Assembly (NCBI GenBank): GCA_018894105.1 | Contig: CM032117.1 | Location: forward strand, 32,158,501-32,222,500 | DNA from: Jacaranda mimosifolia | Taxonomy: Eukaryota > Streptophyta > Magnoliopsida > Lamiales > Bignoniaceae | Length of the DNA: 64,000 nucleotides | Direction of reading: 5' to 3' | Shown here: one piece after another, positions 12,266-23,941 of the stretch | Layout of the letters: every line of letters starts with the position of its first letter | Position numbering within the stretch: the first letter of the stretch is position 1 | Notes under the pieces: generated by a model | The model's input: only the letters and a program-made list of their open reading frames with translations | The model's database searches: none | Told to the model about the DNA's origin: nothing | Made by a program: the position numbers and the translations under genes

Positions 12266-12849
12266 GACCCCCCCTTTAAAAGAATCTGGTCCCCAGATTC
12301 TCATCCGAGTACTGTTCCAACTGACAAAAAATGAGTAGATTCAGTCTGTCGATCTACATTTTCTCTTCATTACATTCTTCCAAGATTACTTCTTCAAGTC
12401 TCAATACATCTTCATGCTTCTCAGATGCATCATATGTCTTGACTTGTGGCCTTATCTAACAATCTTTCTTCCATCACGCATGTTATCTCAATCACTTGTC
12501 GTCTCAATACTTAAGATTCTCCACTTTAGTTCTGACAGAGTGAATACCTTTATATAAAAGATTGAAAAGCCATTACAGCAACAAACAACTAATAGCATTA
12601 CAAGTTCACACTTACATATAATCACCTAAAGGAGTAGTTAATAGTCAAACTTATCATACTAGTTTTCATAACTTATCATACATTCCCAAGCAACTAGATA
12701 CAGATTCATAAAACTTAAACACACTAAGCATGGACATAACTCATACACTTGTTGTTCCCAAGACGCCGTCTGGGGCATGAAGCTAAAATATACAGTGTTG
12801 AACTTCCTCCTGAAAACCAAGAACTTACACAGAACCTTCAACCACTTGT

Positions 12850-13960
12850 TTTCCTTTTCCCGCCGATGTTTGACAACTCCTATTAGGGCAATTTTTTAGA
12901 AAGTGTTGGTCGCTACCACAGCCCACACATCTGCCTTGCTTTCTCCAACATCCTGACTCCTCATGGGTATGTGTTCCACAGAATCCACATTTCTTTCATG
13001 GCCTTTCTTGAGTTAGAATTGTCATGATATAACGGGCTTGAGGAGTAGCATTTTCAACTTGTATCCTCGGTTGTTTCTCTCCATCACTACTCTGCTCCTC
13101 AGGGCGTGATCTTCCTTTTCGATTCTTATCTTTGATCTTTCAAATTTCTTGAAACTCTAATTCTAGCTGCAGTGCTCTGCTCTGCTCATTGCTAAGTTGA
13201 AATTCGGTAGATCACATACAACTAAACCCTGCCTGAGCTCTAGCCGTAGCCCCTGGATGAACCGTCGAGCCTATCGACCTTCATCATTTTGCATGTAGGG
13301 AGTATATTGTATCAGTTGGCTAAAAGTAGCCTCGAACTAACTTACAGACTGTGCCCCTTGAATTAAATCCATGAATTCCCGCTCTCTAGCCTATTTAACT
13401 ACCAGGGTTATGTATTTGTTCATAAACTCCCTGGTGAAGTTCTCCTAAGTCCTACGAGTCCACCAGCTGTGAGCAGATCCTGATAGAAGAAATATAGCGA
13501 AACGAACTCTTCGCTCATTTGGGTAGCGTAAGGTGTCGAATATATCCTCCAAACTCTCTACCCACTCCTTCGCCTTTCTGTCGTCTGGCTCTCTGAGAAA
13601 CCGATCCAACGCTTGATCTTCAGCCACATCAATAACCATTTCTGCTTCACTACCTGGCTATTGATCCTGTTGCCTCAATCCTGGTCCCCTCTGATCTACA
13701 GGGTCTGTTGGTTGACCTACTGAAGGGTTTTGCGAGACCTCTTCTTCTCGCATGGCTTTAGAGTAAGCAGGAGTCTTTTGCCTTGGGACATGTCGATCAC
13801 CGACCCGACGCCCAGGAGGTCTTCCCCTTTGCTCGAGAGATCTTCCCTGTCGTCCAGCTCTGGGAGGAACGGGTGTACCAGAACTTCCTTCAGATGCCAT
13901 CAATTCTGCTAACTCCTCCAAGCTTCTAAGGATAAAAGAAGAAGAGTTAGAAGAAACCAA
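12850..13960 (-). pseudogene. gag of element A with zinc knuckle, degenerate
   Basis: Read on the minus strand: an Arg/Gly/Pro-rich N-terminal part (13960-13658) starts near MASEGSSGTPVPPRAGRQGR. It is followed by a capsid-type block at 13639-13445 with EWVESLEDIFDTLRYPNER and FAIFLLSGSAHSWW, the conserved gypsy gag pattern ending in W. After further breaks there is a zinc-knuckle region about 13005-12890 (CGFCGTHTHEESGCW, then GRCVGCGSDQH). Stops lie between the blocks. Below 12850 the DNA runs directly to the LTR with no pol. Function in the intact ancestor would be formation of the virus-like particle. Confidence 0.8.
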
Positions 13961-14190
13961 AACAACCTTAAGAATACATAATTCTAATCATCCTACAATA
14001 TACGACAAAACCCCATAGACATCCTATAGTACTGAAATTATCTCCTAATACCAACTTATCAATTCATCTTCATTCCTTAAATCACACAGGATCTTTTCAA
14101 TGCAAAACATAACCAAAATTCATACTTTAACCTAATCAAAAGTCAGTCACAAATCTCAATAATACCCAAATGCCTAGGTCATCGACAACC

Positions 14191-14205
14191 TAGACTCTGA
14201 TACCA
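14191..14205 (-). other. Initiator tRNA-Met primer-binding site of element A
   Basis: The minus strand reads TGGTATCAGAGTCTA; TGGTATCAGAGC is the standard plant tRNA-Met-i PBS. It lies 4 bp inside the LTR end at 14210, as expected, and fixes the minus-strand orientation. Confidence 0.85.
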
Positions 14206-14209
14206 CCTC

Positions 14210-16622
14210 TGTAGCGCCCCAACTTGGAATAGCACCTGAGCTAAAGCACCACTCTGATCCAGACTTAAATCTTGTAATCCAGAATAAGCAATACAATCAA
14301 TATCCCATCGGAGCTTTTTTTTTTCAAAACTTATCCGAAAACAACAGCGGATTTCAACATAAACAAACCTTAACAAAAGTATATCTTTCATACTGCAACC
14401 TTAAGGTCAACATCTGACATATCATAACATCTCTAAGCTTGAAACATAACATACGAGTGGTCCTTTAACAAATAACATAATATTTACATTGCATATGCCA
14501 GAATTCAGACATAATGTAAAAACTTCTAATCTATTACAAAGCAGTCACCAATCCATACCTGAAGTCCAAGCTTATCACTCAGTCCTGTCTGAGAAAATCA
14601 AGGTAAATGGGGGGTAAGTCCAAATAACTTAGTGAGGGATAATTGTAACATATATAATGGGGATCTGTCAAGGATGAAATTAACTCAACAGATCATTAAT
14701 CATAATTAATAGAAATACAATAGGACACGTTCAAATAGTCAGGAACAGTCTAACAGGTAGAATGCCGTTGGTCAGTCAGATTACAGTTGGACAAAACAAT
14801 CCCGAATAACATTTACATTTCAATCAATCTTATCCAAGCATAATAGCTTGGTACACGACAGTCACCAGCAGACGGTAGATGTCAGGAATAGCCCTAACAC
14901 ATCACATACAAACAAATGGTAGATGTCCAAGAATAGCCCTAGCACATCAGACTTTCAATTACTCAGGGAATAGCCCCAAATGTATCAGACTTACAAATAC
15001 TCGGGGAATAGCCCCTAACATATCAGACGTATAAGCAAATACTCAGGGAATATCCCCTGACGTATCGGACTTAGAAATACTCAGGGAATAGCTCTTGACA
15101 TATCAGATGTACAGACAATTACTCAGGGAATAGCCCTTGACATATCAAACATACAGGCAAATACTCAAGGAATAGCCCCTAACGTATCAGACTTACAAAT
15201 ACTCAGGGAATAGCCCCTGAAATATCATATATACAGACAATTACTCAGGGAATAACCCTTAACATATCAGAAGTACAGGAAAATACTTAGGGAATACCCC
15301 TAACGTATCAGACTTACAAATACTCAAGGAATAGGCCCTGATATATCAAACGTACAGACAATTCAAAACAGTACAAAAATAGCGACAAGGCAATAGATAA
15401 CAGAACAAAATGGAACAGATAACAGACAGTAATAGATAACAGATCGGATAACTAGATAGATCGAAACAGATAACCAAATAGAAATTCTGGCCGCCAGAAT
15501 AAACAGGAAATAGAATCATAACATAAATAACCCTCACAGGGGTGTCCAGATCAGATAACAGAATATCAAAGAGATCTTAACAGATCACAAATTTCAATAA
15601 CAGTACAGTCAGTTAAGAAATAGTAACCCTCATAAGGTTTTAGCACAAATACCGAAAAGTGAAATGAAGTGCCAGATTGGCAAACCCTCATCTCCAGTAT
15701 CCCGAAAAGATGCTATCGCCGCCTACTACTTAGCGGAACCCAGTCGCCATCACCTATCCAAAATAATATTCTATAGTTAAATTTCTCGTTTAACCTTGAT
15801 ATGCTTCTAGAAATTACATCACGAGCATTCTAATGTCATTAACTTATATACTAACACGATGATATAGCTTTACTAGCATCTTTACAAAATTCTCCAATAA
15901 TCAACATTGCTAGATTTAACCACGACGGTCCATATCAATTCCAAAATAATATGATATCTCATTCTTTATATACAAGGTCATGGACCTCATGGTCATGCCA
16001 TATCATTATCCTAAATCACACAATTATGATTCAATTCCTTACATAATCAACCCTAATCAAATATCACTTAAACTCATACTATAGTCCTTAATACCATCAT
16101 TAAATCTAATTTTGGCATTTTGCAAGATAATTGTGGGTCCACAATTCAATATTCCTTTACATGGGAATCAACACACATATATAGGTATATCATTCATCCC
16201 AAATTCCTATTCTTGGCCATCTGCTGCCACCAAAAAATCTCAATGTTACTACCAATCTGCTCCTCTCGAGCTCCTGAATCTAATGTCACCTTCAGTTTCA
16301 AGTTTCACGGCCTGTAGCACCCTCAACCGAGTTCAACAGCCTTCAAAATGGGTCTTCACCACCGTGCTCCGATCACCATTTCCTGTCACCGCCGCTGCAT
16401 TTCACCACCATGCAATGCCTCCACAGTGTTCTCCCTGTCGAGTACTACCAGACCACCCCTTGGAGTCGAAGTTGGTTGTTGAAAAACGAGAAACCCATTT
16501 GCTCGCTGTGAAGCTTATTCTCGGTCTCTTTCGCGGTCGCTCACCAGAGTGGGATTCAGCCGTGCATGGTGGTGCGTGAGTGTAGCCAAAGTTAAGGGGA
16601 GTGAATTGGTCGGTTTGGTTTG
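14210..16622 (-). repeat. 5' LTR of element A, truncated at its outer end
   Basis: It begins (plus view) TGTAGCGCCCCAACTTGG at 14210. From 16030 to 16622 it duplicates 11128-11880. At 16622 the match stops abruptly and unrelated AT-rich DNA follows, so the LTR start is lost. It contains a tandem repeat array (14870-15362). Confidence 0.75.
14870..15362. repeat. Minisatellite in LTR, about 40-46-bp units, about 11 copies
   Basis: The unit core ACTCAGGGAATAGCCCCT...ACGTATCAGACTTACA repeats with small changes in spacing and sequence. Units alternate between forms ending ACAGACAATT and ACAAATA, suggesting a higher-order dimer. Confidence 0.85.
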
Positions 16623-17207
16623 AAGAAAAGAGTTTGAAATTAGTCATATAAAGTTAAAACTATAGTAAATTGATAAAATAATTATAAACCTAAAATTGAT
16701 TTTAATATATGAATTAGTGACAAAATATGAGGATGAAATTATAATGTAAAATAAAATATAGAAAAAACAAATTATTGTGTTCATTCTCGAATTTTTGTAT
16801 AAATATAATTGGATATTCATATTATATTTTGCAAATAACAAAAAAATAGTGAATAACAAAAAAAGTTGCTAACCTTTCAAATAATCAAAATCAAAATTTC
16901 TCATTATTTCATATATTCTCATTTTATACATATATATTTATATATATAAATTTATCTATAAAATTTTAAATAATTTTTATTTTTATCTTTTTTCTTTCTA
17001 ATTATTCAGACATGTATACTTACTTTTTCCATTTATACTTATTCACATATATAATATACATATATATAAATTTATCAATAAAATTTAAATTACTATTATT
17101 TTTATCTATTTTTTCTATTTATTCATTTCGAATTAAATAATATTTAATATTTATAACTATGCATATAATGATTTTTTATTCAAACTTATATACATATAAT
17201 ATATATA
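16623..17207. other. AT-rich spacer, no gene
   Basis: It consists of long runs of A and T with TATATA stretches and has no recognisable coding sequence or terminal repeats. It may be transposon DNA of unknown type between the broken LTR and the CACTA end. Confidence 0.5.
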
Positions 17208-17795
17208 CACTACTAGAAAATAGGTTAATCGCGGCATATATTTTGTGACGGTTTGTCTCAACCGCCGCAAAATATTAATTTGACGGTGGTTAAGCGGTGA
17301 TTTATTCAAACCGCCGCTGAATTAGCCATTTGGCGGTAGTTTCAAAAAACCGCCACGAAATTCATAATAAATGGCGGCGGTTAGTGTAACCTTCCTTGAA
17401 TGAATAACTTCGCACTGATTTTTCTAAACCACTGGAATTAATAATATTGTTACTTTTGCTTATTAGATTGCCCTTTATTTTTTACTTTAAAAGCTTTTGT
17501 TCACAATTTTTTAATATATATATATATATATGTAATGAAAATTATTTTTTATAAATATTTTTTTTATAAATTTCTAAAATAAAGTATTTTATATTATAAG
17601 CTCTTCTACAAAATGTAAAGTGGTATTCACTTATTTTAAAATTTGAATATACTCCTGCAATAATTTAGACCGTATGAATTTTAAGGTTTATTTTATTCAT
17701 ACATTGCAAGGTTTACTTTAAATGATAAAATCTGATATTTTTATAAGCTTAAAAAATTCTTATAATATCTTTCATTAAAAACTTATCCAAACACC
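17208..17795. mobile_element. CACTA (En/Spm) transposon end
   Basis: CACTACTAGAAAATAGG at 17208 is a canonical CACTA terminus. It is followed by subterminal motifs in both orientations (GACGGTTTG, AACCGCCGC, GGCGGTAG, AACCGCC; 17245-17390), typical transposase-binding repeats. No matching end with the same motifs was found downstream. The remainder to 17795 is AT-rich. Confidence 0.7.
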
Positions 17796-17800
17796 CACTT

Positions 17801-20744
17801 TGTGACGCCCTACCCGGGTAACCCAAAGTTGAGATATCAACACATTTCAAGTTTAACTTCTGAACCTGTAATACAAACAATAGGCCCAAAATTTTCTTTT
17901 CCAATTCCAAGTCATATAAAGAAAACGACAATTTCAAAAGTAGTGAAAAAATATCAACTTAAATAATACTACCAACCATTAACATTCATGCCAAGGTTCA
18001 AATCCTAGATGTTTAGCAAAATTATGTACACAAGCTCAAGGTAGCCCTGTCAACCCTGACATATCTCAACATCTCTGTCACCACATAGCATTGTAATAAT
18101 CCATATACAAAAGGACACCAATCTATTACAAAAGAAATGTTCCTATGCTTCAAGTCAGAACTTTTCATTCTTAGGCCACTATGTCTGCAAAAGTAATGAA
18201 AGACAGAGGGGTAAGTCCAATGGACTTAGTGAGGGATAATATATCAAATGATAATAGAACCTGTTAAGGAAAAAGCATCTCAACAGATTTATTGTCATTA
18301 AGCAATACAAGTACAGTTACGATTCAATCAAGAATGAGAACAGCAAATAGGAAACTGTCCTGCCTTATTGCTCCAAGAACATATTACAATCAAGCAGGAA
18401 ACAAGTATGAGCAAGCAAACCCTTATAGCATATGCATTCCAACAAAATAAATTAAGATATGCATATCATATCACCTTATACCAATCAAACAAGTATTTCC
18501 ATAGCATAACAGCTTGGCATACAATTGGTGTGCCTATACAGACTGTATGGCGCACTGTACATACGGACTGTATGGCGTATTGTGGATACCTAAGCAAACT
18601 GCTTAGCGTATTGCGGATACCTATGCAGACCGCATAGCGCATCCTGGACACCCAGGTGGATTGCAAGGCGTGTGCTAAGTATCCCAGCAATTTGCGTAGG
18701 ATTGGCACTCGGCCCAAGTACTATCTCCAAGCAAGTACAATAAGCACGAATCAAGCAATTAGAGTTGCCGATGAAGCAATATGTGAACAACAAGCAAGTA
18801 CGTACAAGTTAACTGGCTAGATATCAGGATACAGACGAACGAATATGCTGGCAAGGCATCTGATAACAATTCAAGACAGGGACAGACAAGTACTAGGCAT
18901 GACAGATAGGAGTTTTGGGCGCCAAAACGAACAAGAACGAGTGAAACAAGTACTAACTCGCACAGGGGTATACAAGCCAATAACAGATAACGAGCAAGTA
19001 CCGATCAATTCAGATTCTAATAAATGAGCAAGTATGAATCAAGTACAATAAGTGTGAATCAAGCAATTTACGAGCAGGTACAATCAAGCAAATTAACCCT
19101 CATAGGGGTTATGCCACAAGAACATATAGATATATCGAGGCCACATTGGCAGACCCGCATAGGGGTTTTGAACAAGTAATGAGAAGCTTATACAAAGAAA
19201 TAACCCAAAGTGGAAGACCCTCACCTCCGTAATCCCAGATGATACAAGTCCTGCAGATTGTCTATTGGTCCTCGTGACCCAAGTCGTCGTCACCTAATCA
19301 GAATGATATATTTATAGTCAGAACATATTTTAAACTCCCAATACATCTTTATATACTTGTTCTGAACTCCAAAATTACTAATCAACCTATTAACGTGATA
19401 GCTTAAATGTTAATATGGTTATCGTTCCAATTAATGGCTAATAAACTGGGCTTGCCTTAATAACCTCAATTCATATATCGTTTTCACTTATCATAATAGT
19501 CAAGTCCTTAGTCACATGATCTTCATAATGTCACTTTAAATCACCAAATTGCTTAATGTCTCATGCATAGTCCCAACAATTTCCACTTTAGGTCCCAAAT
19601 TCACAATTCAAAGTTAAATTTCTTGTCAAACTCATAAATTCCAAATTTGGCATATATAGAACAACATATCCGGGTCCACAATATAAAAAATCCCATCTTC
19701 GCATGATCCAAGAACCTAACTATATAGAATCCATGCACTCATTCTAGCAATACTACACAACTTAAGAAATACAACATAACATGTATATATATATAATTCC
19801 TTGCTAACTATTTACCCACAAAATACCAAATCAAGACCTTGGATTCAGTAACCAAGGCTACCATAACGATCACCGCGCCGAGGAGAAGATTCTGCCTCAG
19901 CTCCGTCGCCATGCCGCCGCCACTGGCCGCCGGATGCCGCCATCCGCCGCCGTCGGAGTTGCCCAACGATCTCACCAGATTGCTTTCCTCGAGCTCCTAA
20001 TTCTAATGGTACAATCAAATTCAAATTCCACAGCCCATAACGCAGTCAATCGACCTCAACAGTCTCAAATGGGTTTCTCGCCACCTTGCTCCGATCACCT
20101 TCTTCCGTCGCCATTAGCTCACTGATCGACAATGCAAATACACTTTAAGCTTCCTCAAGCTGAAAGACACAAAACCCGCTACCCAGAACCCCCAGCTTAG
20201 CCCTGCTCCACCGTCCCTCGCCAAACTCCGCCACGATCAACTTATTCTTCACATTTTCCAACGAAATGAGGGATTTTTGGAATGCATGAGGTATGTTTGT
20301 GGTGCTGGGAACGTGAGGATGAAGATTATCAGAACAAAAAATGGAAGAAAACTCACGGCTAGAGAGATTGCCTGTGAGGAATAGGTTATTTTTGCAAATT
20401 TTGGCTATTTATGTAATGAACTTTCTTGGGTTCTCAAATTGACCCCAAAAGATTTTAGCATGCCTCAATTAAGTCCCTCCAAGTTAGCTCTCCTTCAATT
20501 AAACCCCCAGAAAAACAAAGTGCATGAAATTAAGCCCTTTGACCACAAATGTCTTCCATGCAAACTCCCAAGCTTGAAAGTATCATCTAATTGCGTCTTG
20601 CCTAATTACAATTTGACCCTAATACTTCCCATTTTCTTGTAATTAAGCCTTTTTATTATTTTCCGACCCCTAAAATCTGACCAATCAATATCTTGAATTC
20701 TAAATCCGTATTTTTCCGAAATACCAAATTTCAGGGTTGTTACA
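17801..20744 (-). mobile_element. Complete solo LTR of a Ty3/gypsy element (2,944 bp)
   Basis: On the minus strand it starts TGTAACAACCCTGAAATTTG (from 20744) and ends GGGTAGGGCGTCACA (17801). The 5-bp target duplication CACTT is perfect (17796-17800 and 20745-20749). No internal region remains, so it arose by recombination between two LTRs. It shares LTR features with element A and the LTR at 58970-61462 (AACCCTCATAGGGGTT motifs; downstream tandem repeats). ORFs inside it (for example 18368 and 18466) have no recognisable content. Confidence 0.92.
18533..18685. repeat. Minisatellite in solo LTR, about 31-bp units, 5 copies
   Basis: GACTGTATGGCG recurs as variants at 18541, 18566, 18597, 18628 and 18659. 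The last three intervals are exactly 31 bp. It lies 730-885 bp from the LTR end. Confidence 0.75.
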
Positions 20745-20749
20745 CACTT

Positions 20750-21832
20750 AGTTTATATTTCTACTCATCTGTTAATATTATATAGTTTGATTAATGAAAT
20801 AAATTATTATAGTATTTTCTTCACCTAAAACTCACAATACAAAAATATTACTCCTTTACCTAACAATTTATATATACATATCTGTAATAAAATTTCTTTG
20901 CTTCATGCAGCTATGTTATATAATTATCCCACACTTTCTGTTCACTATTTGATACTCTTATTTTATTTATTCAAATGAAAATTATTATTATTTTATTTTT
21001 AAAAATAAAATCATGTTTGCTTGATAACATATGAAATTGCTTGAGAGCTCTATATGGAAAAGATTAATAATTAATTGAGCAAATGCAAATACTAACTTTT
21101 GGACGATGCAGCCAAGATGGTTAGATGCTTGCTTGAGGGTAGGCATGGCGCGAGATCGAGCCCTACTGCTAGCAGTTTGGGAGGAATTTGCTTGCGGGTA
21201 GACCAGTAGTGCTAGTCCTTGCTGCCAGCTTGCGGGTAGGCTGGCCCTGCGGCGCTCTTACTGGTGGGCTGTGGGTGCTGGGCCGGTGGGCATTGGGCCT
21301 GAGCACGCACGCGAAGGCGCAATGTCAAATGGCCCATCCATATGCATGGCGGCCCTTATGCAACAGCCCAAATAGGAGCCCACACGCACACATTTCGTAA
21401 CGGAACTCTTAGCTATCTATTCCATTAGTAACGAAATGCTTATTTTTGAATTAAAATTTTATTTAACTATTTGTAACCAAATATTTTGTTACATAACCAA
21501 ATAATATAATTATATTATACATTGGTAATGAAAAAATAAAATGCAACAAGATTACCAATGTTTTAGTAACTAAATATTTCGTTACGCTATAAAAATCGAT
21601 TATAACTACCATACTTTTTTGTTAGTAAATCATATTTTGGTAACGATACATTTCGTCGCCATAAGTCCATCATTCGTAACGAACCATAAATTTCGTTACT
21701 TAAACTTTTTGTGACGGGCTTTAGGGCACTAAACTTAAGTAACAAAAAATTCATTACCAATATTTTGGGTACCGAATTTCAACTTTATGGTAATGAAATT
21801 ATTCATTACTAAAAGTTTAATTTGTTGTAGTG
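20750..21832. mobile_element. CACTA-type transposon end, different subfamily
   Basis: The segment ends TTTGTTGTAGTG at 21832; its reverse complement is CACTACAACAAA, a CACTA terminus. From 21395 to 21830 there are many subterminal copies of TTCGTTAC/GTAACGAA in both orientations. A GC-rich block at 21110-21400 resembles gene-derived or transposon-internal sequence, but the ORF in it is not recognisable. Its subterminal motif differs from that of the end at 17208, so they are probably not two ends of one element. Confidence 0.65.
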
Positions 21833-22790
21833 TTCTTTAATTAGGAGAATTTAAGTTTCTCTACTTTGGTAGGACTCTTAATTAGTTTCTCAGTTACATT
21901 AAGAGTAGTATGCTATTTATAGGGAACTAAGAATCTTCCATAGGAAGCTTTTTGATATCTTTTCATTCAGCATGTTTTATTTTCCTGCGTTTTTCTTCTC
22001 TCCATGAGTTGCTAAACTACTTTTCTAGCCTAAGGGATTATTGAAGTTTGGATTCTTCAGTATTTTTGAGATCTAAATAATTAATTCATATTTTTTATTT
22101 CTTGAGTATTTATTTATCTTCTGTTTTCATTATGAATATTCAAGTTTATTGAATTTAAGGTCCATATTTGATAGCTTAGAATATTTGTTCTGTCAATTAG
22201 AATGTTAAATCCGTAATTGTTTAATTGTTCTAATGCTTGTAGCAATAACACAGTTATGTGTAGGGATATGCATGATTTATGTTATGTGGATAAATAATCT
22301 AGTCTAAATGAACCCCGCTTGTGTGTGTTGTTGGCAAGGGCTGGGTCTCTCTAGTTTTCAATATTATTGATAAATTAAATCCTAGGAGCGTGTCTTTAAG
22401 GTTGTTTATTTGCAGGAAAAATAACTAATAAGCTTCTCTTAGTTATCGATATAATAAGTAGAGATTGGTTATTAGGGCGTACGAGTAACTATAACCAGTT
22501 TATTCAAGAAAAAGAGCGAATTTATCTTTGCATCAATGATCACATTTGTGAACTAAACTGAGATTTTACCTTAGGCTAGATATCATTCTCATTGATTTCT
22601 TATTTGATTTATTTTACTTTTAAAATTCTAGGTTTTTCGTTTAATAAATCCCCCTCTTCTTTTCTATTTTATTAATGGCTTGAAAGAAATGAAATTTACT
22701 AGCCCCTATAGAATACGACTCTATTCATCACTGATTACAGATCATATTTTTAGAGTAGAAATTTATTTTTGTTGGATTCGACATCTATCA
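21833..22790 (+). repeat. Athila-type 3' LTR, 5'-truncated
   Basis: Direct repeat of 5905-6861 (TTCTTTAATTAGGAGA onward), ending CGACATCTATCA at 22790. The first roughly 320 bp of the LTR are missing; the CACTA end abuts the break. Confidence 0.85.
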
Positions 22791-23222
22791 CTACCACCAG
22801 TGGCCACCGTGCTTGTGGGGATGGGTGGGGGCAGGTGGGGGTGCAACGGGGGTGGTTTGTGTGTATATATATATATTTCTTTTTAATTTAATATATATAT
22901 ACATATCATATATATTATATAACATTATTTATATGTATGTATATAAATTTTTACATATTATTTAATATATATTTTTTATTAAGATTTATGGCATTTTTGT
23001 ACTTTTATACAATCAACCATCAACCAAATTACCTAAATGACATCTATGGAATTTCAGATGCCATTTCTAACGAGAATTTGAAAAAACTTCCTAAGGACGG
23101 CTAATGGCTAGACTAAATTGTTGGACAGATACAAACATCATGGGGATTTTTGTAATTTTCAAAAAAGAGAGGACCTTTTCATAATTATGCCAAACCTCAG
23201 AGGTGGCAACCATAATTCACCA
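22791..23222. mobile_element. MULE1 right arm
   Basis: A short GC-rich stretch (CTACCACCAGTGGCCACC, GGTGGGGGTGCAACGGGG) is followed by TATATA-rich DNA and the right TIR from about 23135 to 23222. Confidence 0.65.
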
Positions 23223-23231
23223 TAAATATGA

Positions 23232-23940
23232 ATATGTGTGTGTGTGTGTTTGCATTTCCGCATGTGCACTCGTTTACCGGATATGAGCCCCTTCATTGTT
23301 TGAATTGATTCATTTTAGAAATTTAATTGTTTCTCTTGAAAATATATCAACATTTTGAATGCCTACTAAATATCGAGTATAGAACTAGTAGATTTGATTA
23401 AATAGTTCCTAACTAAGGAATTTAGTGTGTGCAAGTTTGGAAGCAAAAACAGTAACAATTTTGGGTGTGGGCAATTTTATATTTGGGTTGTTTTATTCGA
23501 AGAGATGTAGAAAAGGCTAAGGCTAAGGGTTTGTTAATAATTTGAAAATTAAACTCTTCCAAAAACATTGAAAATTAAACTCTTCCAAAAATATTATAAT
23601 TCTTGGGGAAAGGCACAATTGTCTTTTATAAATATCTATATTCCATCATAAACAAAGAAAGCAAGACAAAAATATCTCTTCATCTTCTTTCTCTATAAAA
23701 TTATGTAGTTCTTTATTTTCTAGATTCCCAAAAAGGTGATTGGTGCATCTATTCTTAGAGTACAATTTTTGAATTGCTCATGATTGGGCTTGTATCTTGG
23801 AAACAATTTATTTCCAAGAAGACATATGTGTTGTGTGGAAATTGTTGTTCTTTAAAAAGTATCTTGAATGATATACGTAGCTCAATAAATTTCATTTTCT
23901 TTTATAATCCCCTACAAGTTAAGATCAACAATTCTTCTAT
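23232..23940 (+). repeat. AT-rich spacer and probable Ty1/copia 5' LTR remnant
   Basis: A short (TG)n run at about 23235-23251 is followed by AT-rich DNA. A 27-bp direct duplication (GAAAATTAAACTCTTCCAAA) lies at 23542-23590. From about 23640 (TAAATATCTATATTCCATC, then GGTGATTGGTGCATCTATTC) the sequence looks like a copia LTR/leader directly before gag at 23942. No partner LTR was found, so the borders are unknown. Confidence 0.4.
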
Positions 23941-23941
23941 T

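Larger units (their letters stand above)
11128..16622 (-). mobile_element. Pol-less gag-bearing Ty3/gypsy element A (minus strand)
   Basis: Direct repeats at 11128-12265 and 14210-16622 are the two LTRs (both contain ATTCAATTCCTTACATAATC and GGTCCACAATTCAATA). On the minus strand, TGGTATCAGAGTCTA (14191-14205), next to the LTR end at 14210, is a primer-binding site for initiator tRNA-Met. The interior 12266-14209 holds gag and a zinc knuckle but no protease, RT or integrase. Both LTRs are truncated: the left lacks its PBS-proximal half, and the right lacks the end beyond 16622. The layout matches non-autonomous TR-GAG elements. No target duplication can be read because both outer ends are lost. 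Confidence 0.75.
4377..23222. mobile_element. MULE1: Mutator-like element split by nested insertions
   Basis: The left terminus starts GGGTGAATTACGGCTACC at 4377. The reverse complement of the right terminus, read from 23222, is TGGTGAATTATGGTTGCC, and the two continue in parallel for about 80 bp (both contain GAAAAGGT and AAAATTACAAAAA). The flanks are TAAATATAA (4368-4376) and TAAATATGA (23223-23231), a 9-bp duplication matching at 8 of 9 positions; 9 bp is the hallmark length for MULEs. The element's own DNA is probably only the arms 4377 to about 5584 and 22791-23222. Everything between was inserted later. No transposase was recognised, so it was non-autonomous. Confidence 0.8.

Noticed and set aside
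14870..15362. Regular repeats considered as a CRISPR array
   Set aside because: Units are contiguous and diverged, with no unique spacers, and the array is inside a plant LTR.
21110..21400. GC-rich stretch considered as a host gene exon
   Set aside because: The 70-residue ORF has no recognisable content and the stretch lies inside a CACTA-type element with subterminal repeats beside it.
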